Assembly: GCF_000293885.2 (NCBI RefSeq)
Contig: NZ_CP010945.1
Location: 5,042,001 to 5,106,000 of the forward strand
DNA: 64,000 nt
From: Pseudomonas fluorescens NCIMB 11764
GTDB lineage: Bacteria > Pseudomonadota > Gammaproteobacteria > Pseudomonadales > Pseudomonadaceae
Direction of reading: 5' to 3'
Shown in pieces: positions 46,957-55,171 of this stretch. A program made the position numbers and the translations under genes. The notes under the pieces are model-generated. The model ran no database searches and was not told the DNA's origin. It was given only the letters and a program-made list of their open reading frames with translations. Position 1 is the stretch's first letter; each line of letters opens with the position of its first letter.

Positions 46957-47139
46957 TGTGGCAAAGCATCAAACACCCGACCAGCCACATCGACTCGATG
47001 TTGCGCAGGGTCTTTCGCTCAAGAAAAACGCTCACCATTAATTACTTAATGTAATAAGTGAAATTCAATTCAGGGGCTCTATCCCTTTCAGCTCTAGTAA
47101 TAAGATGGCCCCATCAAACCATCCCTACTGGAGAATCGC

Positions 47140-47970
47140 GTGAAAAAAACCATCATTGCCGCCCTGTTAGCCACTGCCGCTAACTATGCCAACGCCGGCA
47201 CGGTATTGGTTGTACTGTCGGATCAGGCTCAACTGGACCTGAAAGACGGCAAAGTCATGCAAACAGGTTTTTTCCTGAACGAATTGATGCAGCCGGTGCA
47301 GACCTTCATCGAGGCGGGTCAAACCGTCGTATTTGCCACCCCTAGCGGCAAGGCGCCCACCGCGGACCAGAAATCCAATGATGTGAGCTTCTGGGGCGGC
47401 GATGAAAAGGCCCGCCAGGAAAGTCTCGCGCTGCTGGCCACGCTGAAGCTGACCTCCAAGAGCGACTCGCCGGCAATCAGCTTCGCGCAGGTTCAGAAAA
47501 TCGGCTACGACAAGTTCGATGCCGTATTCGTGCCTGGCGGCCATATCCCGATGCAGGACCTGCTGAAAGACAAGCAACTGGGCCAACTGCTGACCAACTT
47601 CCATGAAAAAGGCAAGATCACCGGCTTCACCTGCCATGGCACCATCGCCATGTTGTCGGCGATCCCGGACGCGCACGGTTTTGTCTCCGCGCTGGAATCG
47701 GGCAAACAGCCGGCAGCGCCAGCCAATTGGATTTACAAGGGCTACAAAGTCACCGCCTTCACCGACGCGGAAGAGGAACAGGCCAAAGGTTTCCTCGGCG
47801 GCGGCCATATGAAACTGTTCCCGCAGGATGGCCTGACAGCAGCCGGCGCTAACTTCTCCGAAGCCAAGCCATGGAGCGAGAACGTGATCGAAGACCGCGA
47901 AGTCATTTCCGGCCAGAACCCACAGTCGGCCAAGGCAGTCGCCGTGGCCATGCTGGCGAAACTGAAGTAA
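47140..47970 (+). CDS. Exported DJ-1/PfpI-family protein
   Basis: A 276-residue protein from a GTG start with GGAG 7 nt upstream. Signal peptide at 1-19 (ends A-N-A). The domain is class I glutamine-amidotransferase-like: FVPGGHIPMQDLLKD at about 130 and the nucleophile elbow TCHGTIAML with a cysteine at about 165. Most similar in architecture to Hsp31-type chaperone/glyoxalase proteins, but with a periplasmic export signal, which is less usual. Exact activity unknown. Confidence 0.88.
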   Translation: MKKTIIAALLATAANYANAGTVLVVLSDQAQLDLKDGKVMQTGFFLNELMQPVQTFIEAGQTVVFATPSGKAPTADQKSNDVSFWGGDEKARQESLALLATLKLTSKSDSPAISFAQVQKIGYDKFDAVFVPGGHIPMQDLLKDKQLGQLLTNFHEKGKITGFTCHGTIAMLSAIPDAHGFVSALESGKQPAAPANWIYKGYKVTAFTDAEEEQAKGFLGGGHMKLFPQDGLTAAGANFSEAKPWSENVIEDREVISGQNPQSAKAVAVAMLAKLK

Positions 47971-48123
47971 TCCCAAGCGGCTGTTCCGGGCAAGCCGGGC
48001 CGTAGGTGCTGGGGGCCGATCTGCTTTGGCTCCAGCACCACCGTCTATCCCGACACGCTGCAAGCTTATGTGTCGGGAGACGACGCCCGCCAACTTCGCG
48101 AGCGGAATCGACCCGGTGTTGAA

Positions 48124-48648
48124 TCAAGGTTGCTTGCGAAAGAACAAGGTGATCTGGCCCACCTCCACCCCGAACTTGGTCATGAACGAGCGATTGATCA
48201 TCGTGTTCTTGTCCATAAGGTACATCCAGTCGTCTAACTGAACCTGATACACCTTGCCATCCACCGGTAGGCTCAGCACATATTTCCAGCGCAGTGTATT
48301 GCCTGCCACCTCACCAAGCGCCTCGCCCACCACGTCGCCAGCGGTTCCGCGCCATTGACTGGAGCCAACCGGGGTTAACGTCCACACTCGTTTTTGCTTG
48401 GTACCGTCGCTGTACGTAAATGATTCGTCGAGTATCAGCCTGTCACCTTCTGAGTGGCCGATGATCTCCACGTGGAAACGCTTGGCGACTACGCCGGAAC
48501 GCTTTTGAAACATACCCCAGGCTTCAACCCGACCCTCGAAAAATTCTCGCAACTCAAGCGTGGGCGTCTCCTGGCTGTAGGTTTGCACATCCACCCGGCT
48601 GCAACTTGCAAGGCCAATGCAAAGCAGCAGTAACCCTATCTTCAACAT
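48124..48648 (-). CDS. DUF3833 lipoprotein
   Basis: A 174-residue lipoprotein, lipobox L-A-S-C at about Cys17. The ATG at 48648 has GAGGAA six nt upstream; a second ATG two codons earlier would be too close to it. Contains LELREFFEGRVEAWGMFQKRSG and the C-terminal DWMYLMDKNTMINRSFMTKFGVEVG typical of DUF3833. It follows the chalcone-isomerase-like gene by 19 bp. In other bacteria both genes sit in a lipid-modification cluster with a cyclopropane synthase, absent here. Confidence 0.85.
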   Translation of the reverse strand: MLKIGLLLLCIGLASCSRVDVQTYSQETPTLELREFFEGRVEAWGMFQKRSGVVAKRFHVEIIGHSEGDRLILDESFTYSDGTKQKRVWTLTPVGSSQWRGTAGDVVGEALGEVAGNTLRWKYVLSLPVDGKVYQVQLDDWMYLMDKNTMINRSFMTKFGVEVGQITLFFRKQP

Positions 48649-48667
48649 GTGCATTTCCTCAACGGTC

Positions 48668-49219
48668 TCAGGGTTTAGCGGCACCCAGCAATTGGGCGCG
48701 CAGCTCCGGGTTGCGGGTTCGGGGGTCAAGCCATATCGCAAAAAAGGCTTTGGCGAACGCAACATCTCTCACGACATGCCGAAGGTTCTCACCGACGTAA
48801 AAACGTGCGCCCTCTCCGGGCATATAAACGCCGGTGATGCGGTCACCGGCACGCACATCGACAAACGCCTGAAACATCTCCGACTCCCAACGAGCCATCA
48901 GCTCTGAATTCTGAGTGTTGGGCGACAGCCGACGGATTTCCTTGATGCTGGCCTCAACCAGATCATCGCGACTAATAGCGCGACTGTAGGTCAGCTCCAG
49001 CGCAAAAGGCACATCCGCAGCCGGCGTTTCACCGGCAATGAGGCGTGAACTCCAGAACTGCGCGCTGTAAATGGAAAACCCGAATACGCGCATCTCCCCG
49101 TAACCCAGCCGACGAGCATTGGGAATAGCCTCGCGCCAATCAGCCAATAGCTCAGCGCTCTGGAGCATCAGAACAAAACAGATAGCGTGGCGGATTAAGC
49201 GAACCGTCTGACTAGCCAT
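48668..49219 (-). CDS. Chalcone-isomerase-like periplasmic protein
   Basis: A 183-residue protein with an N-terminal signal peptide (about 1-26, IRHAICFVLMLQSAELLA) and the bacterial chalcone isomerase-like region (GYGEMRVFGFSIYSAQFWS, LELTYSRAISRDDLVEAS, PGEGARFYVGENL). Such proteins are fatty-acid-binding folds; no flavonoid chemistry is implied. Pairs with the DUF3833 lipoprotein as an operon. Confidence 0.85.
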   Translation of the reverse strand: MASQTVRLIRHAICFVLMLQSAELLADWREAIPNARRLGYGEMRVFGFSIYSAQFWSSRLIAGETPAADVPFALELTYSRAISRDDLVEASIKEIRRLSPNTQNSELMARWESEMFQAFVDVRAGDRITGVYMPGEGARFYVGENLRHVVRDVAFAKAFFAIWLDPRTRNPELRAQLLGAAKP

Positions 49220-49598
49220 GCAAAGCCCTCGATATGACTCAATAGGCGCCTTTAAAAGTTATACCAAATACTGATTTTGTACAGCTAATGTCTCAAACTC
49301 GACTGTGCCGACAAAAAACGGACACCACAGCCCCGGTCAAATGATTCGATTTCCACGCATTCGAACGCCATCTGCGCCGAAAAAATGAGGCGAGTGCGAG
49401 GCACACTTTGACGAAAAGATTTCACCAATGTGTGGTGCCAAGGGTTGGCTTCGGCACGCGTTGATGTGCCGGCAGCGTCGTCTGGTGATCTGGAGGTCAG
49501 CAATATGTGCTGAAGTTGCCATCGTCAGTTGGCTTTTCAGGCCTATTTTGCACAAAACATATACAAACTTATCCGACTCGTACAATAAAAAGCAGTGG

Positions 49599-49716
49599 CC
49601 ACTCACGCTTTACTTTGACGGTGAATGTCCGCTCTGAGCTCAAGAAATAAACTTCCTACGGCGGCATGCCATAGACGCCCGGCGGTGATTTGTTGACCTC
49701 TGCAATGGGCCGTTTT
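49599..49716 (+). pseudogene. Remnant of a DCC-family (DUF393) thiol-disulphide oxidoreductase
   Basis: The frame reads W-P-L-T-L-Y-F-D-G-E-C-P-L then TGA, then A-Q-E-I-N-F-L-R-R-H-A-I-D-A-R-R, a second TGA, then F-V-D. DGECPLC at the N-terminus followed by an F-V-D strand is the mark of the DCC family; the first TGA replaces the second cysteine codon. There is no nearby start codon and the remainder is gone. About 49220-49784 otherwise shows no gene; it is more AT-rich than its surroundings. Confidence 0.6.
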
Positions 49717-49784
49717 TGGCCATTGGCAATCGGCTGAAATCGACCCGATAGCAGCCTGTCACTCGGACCGGAACAAATTTCGGG

Positions 49785-50339
49785 TCAAGTTTCAGCGCGC
49801 GCGCCGAGCCACTCGCTACGTGTGATCTCCCAGACTTCGACCTGCATGGGCCCCGAGACAAAATGCCCGTTCCGCGTCCCGATCATCCGCATGCCTTCAT
49901 GTTGGGATACCTTGCGCGAAGCGTGGTTGGCGACAGCCTTGGGCACCTGCATGACCGGACGTAATAATGTCGCGAACCAGTACGCGTTGACGACCTCGCA
50001 AGCTTCGCGCATATAGCCGTTGCCTTGCCACAGAGGCGCGAGCCAGAACCCCCTATGGTTACCTGGCTGGTCATACAGGCTGATGCTCCCGATGCTGCGC
50101 TCAGGTTGCGCGCGCGTGCGAATCATCCAGTGCCACTCTTGCCCTCTAGCCATGGCGGGAAGAGCGACATCGCGAACGTAAACCAGCGCACCATCCTGCG
50201 GGTACGGCCATGGCACACGGCTGTCAAGGTAGCGGACCACTTCCCATTGGGGAAACAGCTCTTGTATCGCGGCTGCATCAGTCATTTGCAGTGGCGTGAG
50301 GATAAGACGGCTGGTGTATAGCTTTGGGGGGCAATCCAT
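49785..50339 (-). CDS. GNAT acetyltransferase, RimJ/RimL type
   Basis: A 184-residue acetyltransferase with AAGGAC 7 nt before the ATG. Contains the RimJ/L entry L-Y-T-S-R-L-I-L-T-P-L, RSIGSISLYDQPGNHRGFWLAPLWQGNGYMREACEVV (acetyl-CoA pocket Q/R-x-x-G-x-G/M) and the end VANHASRKVSQHEGMRMIG. Modifies amino groups of proteins or small molecules. Confidence 0.88.
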   Translation of the reverse strand: MDCPPKLYTSRLILTPLQMTDAAAIQELFPQWEVVRYLDSRVPWPYPQDGALVYVRDVALPAMARGQEWHWMIRTRAQPERSIGSISLYDQPGNHRGFWLAPLWQGNGYMREACEVVNAYWFATLLRPVMQVPKAVANHASRKVSQHEGMRMIGTRNGHFVSGPMQVEVWEITRSEWLGARAET

Positions 50340-50422
50340 AGCATAAGTCCTTGGTAAGAGTCGTCGCAGGTTTTGCCAATACTTTCCTAAAGCAATCGCG
50401 CCTTTGTCGAGTGTCTACACTT

Positions 50423-50607
50423 GGCCGATTCTGTTGAAAAAGTCGGTTCTTCCAGACTGCCCGCGTACTGACTGCTGAAAATCCCTTTTTTGCGCGCAGC
50501 TACGCGAAATCTGAGCCCGGAATCCTCTGCTCAAGGTAAAGATTTCAATCTCAAGCGCGTAATTCTCTGCCTTGGAAACCAGGGCCGACTTTTTCAACAA
50601 ATCGGCC
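50423..50607. mobile_element. MITE copy 1 (185 bp)
   Basis: Bounded by inverted ends GGCCGATTCTGTTGAAAAAG and CTTTTTCAACAAATCGGCC-type sequence (the right end lacks one base). The interior contains TTTTTTGCGCGC-AGCTACGCGAAATC and GATTTCAATCTCAAGCGCGTA, shared with two further copies. It encodes no transposase; only a short open frame reads through on the minus strand. About 50340-50938 holds this copy, a 30-bp spacer and copy 2, with no gene. Confidence 0.8.
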
Positions 50608-50637
50608 GAATTCTGCCCGTCGCGAGAGGCAGAAAAC

Positions 50638-50823
50638 GACCGATTCTGTTGAAAAAGTCGGTTCTTCCAAGCGGCCTGGATACTGACCGCTGAAAACACC
50701 TTTTTTGCGCGCTGCTACGCGAAATCTGAACCCGGAATCCACTGCTCAATGTAAAGATTTCAATCTCAAGCGCGTACTTTTCTACCGTGGAAACCATGGC
50801 CGACTTTTTCAACAGAATCGACC
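50638..50823. mobile_element. MITE copy 2 (186 bp)
   Basis: Same orientation as copy 1, 30 bp away, and closer in sequence to copy 3 (CAAGCGGCCTGGATACTGACCGCTGAAAACACC interior). Ends GACCGATTCTGTTGAAAAAG / CTTTTTCAACAGAATCGACC, in which the outer base pair differs on both sides in a matching way. Confidence 0.8.
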
Positions 50824-50938
50824 CAAAGCTGCCGGTCAGATCCCGTGGATGTCGGACAAATAGCCCAAACGCCTACGCATTCCCAGGCTGATACTTGAGA
50901 GGGTAAACTGAGCACCTTTCCATCTGTGTGGTACCGAT

Positions 50939-51424
50939 ATGGACATCAATCTACTGACCGAATCCATGCTTGGCCACTGGCGTGCTCCCTCGGGTGTCTG
51001 GCAATGCGAATTCCAGTTCGGCAGCCGATTGATTTACGTCCAGCACCACAATGACGAGCCACCTTACGCCAGGCTCGCCGCTGCGCAACGCGCGGTCAAG
51101 GCTACGTGGGATGATTTGCCCCAGGCACTGACGTTTGCCGAACAGCACTGTAAAACACAGATGCCCGAACTGATGCGGTTGTACGAAACCCACATGCCGT
51201 GGGAATCTCCGTTGTTCGTGTACTCGATCCACTTCGATCTCGACAAACCTTACCCTAGCTATACCATTTCCAAGAACCCTGACTTCGATTGGGATCGCAT
51301 CCTTATCGACGAAGATGAACTGTGCCAGGAACACAGTGTTTGCATGGAGCAATATGAGCCAAAGGATAACTTTTGGGTTTACGTCAGGCGCGTGGGGTTT
51401 CAGCAATTCGAGCTTGGGGATTAG
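50939..51424 (+). CDS. Unknown protein between MITE copies
   Basis: A 161-residue acidic soluble protein, no signal or membrane segment. It has WRAPSGVWQCEFQFGSRLIYVQHH near the N-terminus and an aromatic/acidic C-terminal half (PLFVYSIHFDLDKPYPSYTISKNPDFDWDRILIDEDEL). No domain recognised. The compact, acidic, aromatic-rich make-up recalls immunity proteins of polymorphic toxins, but no toxin gene is adjacent. Flanked by MITE copies 2 and 3 about 115 and 80 bp away; ribosome site weak. Confidence 0.65.
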   Translation: MDINLLTESMLGHWRAPSGVWQCEFQFGSRLIYVQHHNDEPPYARLAAAQRAVKATWDDLPQALTFAEQHCKTQMPELMRLYETHMPWESPLFVYSIHFDLDKPYPSYTISKNPDFDWDRILIDEDELCQEHSVCMEQYEPKDNFWVYVRRVGFQQFELGD

Positions 51425-51502
51425 CTTGGCAATCAACTATGTATACCCCCCCAGCCCCTGAATCACCGCTGATTAAGTAGACACTGGAGAGCGTCCGCTT
51501 CT

Positions 51503-51688
51503 GGCCGATTCTGTTGAAAAAGTCGGTTCTTCCAAGCGGCCTGGATACTGACCGCTGAAAACACCTTTTTTGCGCGCTGCTACGCGAAATCTGAACCCGG
51601 AATCCTCTGCTCAAAGTAAAGAATTCAATCTCAAGCGCGTACTTTTCTGCCGTGGAAACCATGGCCGACTTTTTCAACAGAATCGGCC
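51503..51688. mobile_element. MITE copy 3 (186 bp)
   Basis: Perfect inverted ends GGCCGATTCTGTTGAAAAAG and CTTTTTCAACAGAATCGGCC. Same orientation as the others. The left flank (GAGCGTCCGCTTCT) resembles that of copy 1 (GAGTGTCTACACTT), and CTGCC follows each copy on the right, so a slightly longer unit may be repeated. The rest of 51689-51922 shows no supported gene. Confidence 0.85.
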
Positions 51689-51922
51689 GATTGCTGCCCT
51701 TCGTAACAAGTCGTCATCGACCGAACGTAAGGAGGAAGGAACCTATCAGCCCCACCCTCCCACAACTCAGCAGCCACCTGCGAGCATCGTTACGTCCAGC
51801 AGTCGGTCTGATCAATGCCAGCCGCTCAACCGAAGTCGCCATTCAACCCCAAGCAATCTTGTCATTTGCCAAGGCTTAGGGCAGGGTCGATATCACTGAG
51901 ATCTCTGCCAAGGAGTCACCCC

Positions 51923-53056
51923 ATGTCAAAGCTCTATCCCAGTATCGATCCCGAAGGGCTGGTCGAGTACTCGGTGGTCTACACCGACCGCTCGCTCAAC
52001 CACATGTCGCAGTCATTTCAAGGCGTGATGAAGAACATTTCCAAGACCCTGAAACAGGTCTACAACGCCCAGGCGGTTGCGGTGGTCCCGGGCAGCGGCA
52101 CATTCGGCATGGAAGCGGTGGCGCGACAGTTTGCCACCGACCAGCAATGCCTGGTGATACGCAACGGCTGGTTCAGTTATCGCTGGAGCCAGATCCTTGA
52201 GATGGGCCACATCCCGGCGGCCACCACGGTGCTGAAAGCCCGACCGGTCGACACGGGTCGCCAGGCAGCCTACGCCCCACCCCCTCTGGACGAAGTGCTG
52301 GCAGCCATTCAGGCGCAGAAGCCGCAGATTGTCTTCGCCCCCCACGTTGAAACCTCATCAGGCATTATCCTGCCCGACGAGTACCTGCGGGCCGTCGGCG
52401 ACGCCGTGCATGCGGTGGGTGGCCTGTTCGTGCTGGACTGCATCGCCTCAGGCACGCTTTGGGTTGATATGCACAATTGCGCAGTCGACCTGCTGATCAG
52501 CGCACCGCAGAAAGGCTGGAGCGCCTCCCCTTGCTGCGCCCTGGTGATGTTCAGTTCCCTGGCCCTCGAGCGCATCGAACAGACGCAGAGCAGCAGCTTC
52601 GCCTGCGACCTGAAAAAGTGGCTGCAGATCATGCAGGCCTACGAACAGGGCGGACATGCCTACCATGCGACCATGCCCAGCGATGCCCTGGCGCGATTTA
52701 ACGAAGTGATGAAAGAGACGCAAGCCTACGGTTTCGACAAGGTCCGCGGCGAACAACAGGCTCTGGGTGATCGGGTGCGCGCAATGTTGACCGGCAAAGG
52801 CATCAAGAGCGTGGCGGCAGCCGGCTTTCAGGCCCCTGGCGTAGTGGTGAGCTACACCGATGATGCCGACATCAAGAGCGGTAAGAAATTTGCCAATCAC
52901 GGCCTGCAGATCGCCGCCGGAGTGCCGTTGCAATGCGACGAGCCGGCCGACTTCCAGACCTTCCGCATCGGTCTGTTCGGACTCGAAAAGCTGCACAATA
53001 TCGAGCGCACGGTCAGTACCCTCGAGCAGGCGCTGGACGAGGTGATGGCTAACTAA
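51923..53056 (+). CDS. Class V aminotransferase, alanine-glyoxylate type
   Basis: A 377-residue PLP enzyme with AAGGAG upstream of ATG 51923. Motifs: VVPGSGTFGMEAVARQF at about 55-71 (PLP phosphate), FVLDCIASGTLWVDMH with the PLP-contacting Asp, and the likely Schiff-base lysine in ISAPQKGWSASP. Similar in plan to serine/alanine-glyoxylate and 2-aminoethylphosphonate transaminases; substrate not assignable. Stands alone between a MITE region and a REPIN. Confidence 0.88.
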   Translation: MSKLYPSIDPEGLVEYSVVYTDRSLNHMSQSFQGVMKNISKTLKQVYNAQAVAVVPGSGTFGMEAVARQFATDQQCLVIRNGWFSYRWSQILEMGHIPAATTVLKARPVDTGRQAAYAPPPLDEVLAAIQAQKPQIVFAPHVETSSGIILPDEYLRAVGDAVHAVGGLFVLDCIASGTLWVDMHNCAVDLLISAPQKGWSASPCCALVMFSSLALERIEQTQSSSFACDLKKWLQIMQAYEQGGHAYHATMPSDALARFNEVMKETQAYGFDKVRGEQQALGDRVRAMLTGKGIKSVAAAGFQAPGVVVSYTDDADIKSGKKFANHGLQIAAGVPLQCDEPADFQTFRIGLFGLEKLHNIERTVSTLEQALDEVMAN

Positions 53057-53112
53057 GCCCTCCTTTTGCCCGCAGCACATGCCGAACGTGTGAATGCCAG
53101 GAAGGTATCCTG

Positions 53113-53213
53113 CCTGGGAGCGAGCTTGCTCGCGATGAATTCAGGAGCGCCGCGTGTAGCCAGAAAACACGCATTATCCTTAAGACCATCGCGAGCAAGC
53201 TCGCTCCTGCAGG
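53113..53213. repeat. REPIN, GGAGCGAGCTTGCTCGCGATG type
   Basis: Arms GGGAGCGAGCTTGCTCGCGA and TCGCGAGCAAGCTCGCTCCT are inverted around about 55 nt. A different REP subtype from the four GTGGCGAGGG copies, closer to the one carrying the IS110 element. Confidence 0.88.
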
Positions 53214-53298
53214 GGGGTTAACCTGTGATGACAAGCATCAAAAATTTCCTGTCGATTTTCCGGTGGAGGCCTGAGGCCTCGCGCCCTATGCTCACCCC

Positions 53299-54381
53299 AT
53301 GAACCTACAAAACGCGATGCTTCCGCCCCACGCCGAGATGGTTCGCGCCATGCTCGAACGAGACACCACCTACGAGGGGGTGTTTTTTACTGCGGTCAAA
53401 ACCACCGGCATCTTCTGCCGCCCCAGCTGCACGGCGCGCAAACCGAAACCGGAGAACGTCGAGTTCTTCGCCCATGCCGATGACTGCCTGTCCGCCGGCT
53501 ATCGCGCCTGCCTGCGTTGCAAACCGCTGGACGCGGCCGCCATTGCTCCGGACTGGGTGCAGAAGCTGCTCCAGTCGGTGGACGCCGATCCCGAGCTGCG
53601 CTGGAGCGATGCCCAGTTGCAGGCCGAGGGCATCGAGCCGCTGAAGCTGCGGCGCTGGTTCAAACAACATTTCGGCATGACCTTTCACGCCTGGCTGCGC
53701 ACCCGCCGCCTGGGCATGGCGCTGGGCGGGATCAGGCAGGGCGATTCCATCGACAGCGCGGCGTTCGATTCCGGTTACGAATCCCTGAGCGGCTTTCGCG
53801 ACGCCTTTCAAAAATCCTTCCACATCCCCCCCGGTCGTGCGGCCAATAGCGAGCCTTTGCTGTTCACGCGCCTGACCACGCCGCTGGGGCCGATGATCGC
53901 CATGGCCGAACGGCGCGGGCTGGTGTTGCTGGAGTTTCTCGACCGACCGGCGCTGACCCGGGAAGTCGAAGCCCTGCAGAACCGTCATGGTTATGCCGTG
54001 GCGCCGGGACACAATGCACACTTGCAGCAGATCGAAACAGAGCTGGCCCAGTATTTCGCCGGCAAACTGACCGAATTCAAGGTGCCGCTGCACTTGCCTG
54101 GCTCCGAGTTCTCCCGGCAGGTCTGGGCCGAACTGGCGAAAATCCCCTACGGCCAGACCAGCACCTACGGCACCATCGCTGCGCTGTTGGGCAAGCCCGG
54201 TGCCAGCCGCGCCGTGGGTTTGGCCAACGGGCACAACCGGATTTCGATTGTCTTGCCCTGCCACCGGGTGATCGGTGCGGACGGCTCATTGACGGGCTAT
54301 GGTGGAGGACAACCGCGCAAGGCGTTTCTGCTCAGGCTGGAAAACGCGGCGGTGCAGGTCACACGACAACTTGCGTTCTGA
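53299..54381 (+). CDS. ada: Ada: methylation-responsive activator and O6-alkylguanine-DNA alkyltransferase
   Basis: A 360-residue bifunctional protein. N-terminal zinc/methyl-phosphotriester acceptor domain with Cys40, Cys44, Cys71 and Cys74 (FCRPSC, CLRCKP); AraC-type HTH (LKLRRWFKQHFGMTFHAWLRTRRLGMAL and IDSAAFDSGYESLSGFRDAFQKSF); C-terminal methyltransferase with PCHRV, acceptor Cys321. Methylation of the first domain turns it into an activator of the adaptive response. The glycosylase gene directly downstream is a likely target. Confidence 0.96.
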   Translation: MNLQNAMLPPHAEMVRAMLERDTTYEGVFFTAVKTTGIFCRPSCTARKPKPENVEFFAHADDCLSAGYRACLRCKPLDAAAIAPDWVQKLLQSVDADPELRWSDAQLQAEGIEPLKLRRWFKQHFGMTFHAWLRTRRLGMALGGIRQGDSIDSAAFDSGYESLSGFRDAFQKSFHIPPGRAANSEPLLFTRLTTPLGPMIAMAERRGLVLLEFLDRPALTREVEALQNRHGYAVAPGHNAHLQQIETELAQYFAGKLTEFKVPLHLPGSEFSRQVWAELAKIPYGQTSTYGTIAALLGKPGASRAVGLANGHNRISIVLPCHRVIGADGSLTGYGGGQPRKAFLLRLENAAVQVTRQLAF

Positions 54382-54414
54382 CGCTTCGGTGTTTTTCATG
54401 AAGAAGGACATTCG

Positions 54415-54450
54415 ATGAACACGCTCGAACAGCCATTCCGCAGTGCTTAA
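54415..54450 (+). CDS. Possible 11-residue ORF between ada and the glycosylase gene
   Basis: ATG at 54415 after an AGAAGGACATTCG sequence encodes M-N-T-L-E-Q-P-F-R-S-A. The AAGGA is suitably spaced. It may only bring ribosomes to the TTG start of the next gene 16 nt on, or be chance. Confidence 0.25.
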   Translation: MNTLEQPFRSA

Positions 54451-54465
54451 ACCTGGGGTGAACGC

Positions 54466-55083
54466 TTGACCGATCCTTACTTGCCAGCGACGGCGTTTCT
54501 CAGGGCCATTGATGATGACTGGGCGCGTCACATCGCGGCCATCGGACCCTGTCTGCACCAGCCGCATGCGGCGCGCGATCCGTATGAGTCGCTGGTGCGG
54601 GCGATTGCCTATCAACAACTGCACGCCAAAGCCGGGGATGCGATTGTCGGTCGGTTGCTGGCGCTGTTTCCTTCGACGGCGTTTCCGCGCCCTGATCAGA
54701 TTCTGGCGACCGGTTTTGATCAGCTGCGCGGGTGCGGCTTTTCGGCGAGCAAGATTGCGACGATTCAGGGCATCGCTCAAGCGGCGCTGGACGGTGTGGT
54801 ACCCGATTATGCAACGGCGTTGGCGATGGATGATGAGGCGTTGATCGAGCGGTTGATCACGTTGCGCGGGGTTGGCCGCTGGACGGTTGAGATGCTGCTG
54901 ATCTACAGCCTGGAGCGGCCGGATATTTTGCCGGCCGATGACTTCGGGGTGCGTGAGGGGTATCGGCGGTTGAAAGGTCTGGAAGTGCAGCCGACGCGTA
55001 AACAGATGGTAGAGATCGGGTTGGGGTGGAGTCCTTATCGGACGGTGGCGGCGTGGTATTTGTGGCGGGTGACCAACAAGTAG
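54466..55083 (+). CDS. AlkA-like DNA-3-methyladenine glycosylase
   Basis: A 205-residue HhH-GPD glycosylase from a TTG start with GGGGTGA upstream. The hairpin LRGVGRWTVEMLLIYSL at about 133-149 and the catalytic Asp at 158 or 159 (LPADDFGV) are visible. It lacks the N-terminal beta domain of E. coli AlkA and resembles the compact form. Removes alkylated purines; it lies behind ada, as an adaptive-response partner. Confidence 0.92.
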   Translation: MTDPYLPATAFLRAIDDDWARHIAAIGPCLHQPHAARDPYESLVRAIAYQQLHAKAGDAIVGRLLALFPSTAFPRPDQILATGFDQLRGCGFSASKIATIQGIAQAALDGVVPDYATALAMDDEALIERLITLRGVGRWTVEMLLIYSLERPDILPADDFGVREGYRRLKGLEVQPTRKQMVEIGLGWSPYRTVAAWYLWRVTNK

Positions 55084-55121
55084 ACCGCGTTATCGTTCAT
55101 CGCTAGCAGGCTAGCGATCGC
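55083..55121. repeat. Single REP-like palindrome
   Basis: ATCGCTAGCAGGCTAGCGAT is a perfect-looking hairpin, in the context GACCGCGTTATCGTTC that recurs at 56773. Confidence 0.7.
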
Positions 55122-55171
55122 GTCAGCCCATTCACCACACATTAACAGCCACCGGCACTGCGCTTGGGGCA

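Noticed and set aside
49285..49606. Short minus-strand frames between the chalcone-isomerase-like gene and the DCC remnant
   Set aside because: No motif, no ribosome site, local AT-richness; treated as non-coding.
49599..49716. Selenoprotein with CPLU redox motif
   Set aside because: A second in-frame TGA follows 16 codons later, there is no start codon with ribosome site, and no clear hairpin directly after the first TGA. Decay of a DCC gene is simpler.
50423..51688. Three similar small proteins on the minus strand ending D-F-F-N-R-I-G
   Set aside because: They are the read-through of the MITE copies, including their inverted ends; no ribosome site.
51689..51880. Possible gene end reading ...LINASRSTEVAIQPQAILSFAKA
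   Set aside because: Open frame starts inside MITE copy 3, no similarity recognised and no ribosome site.
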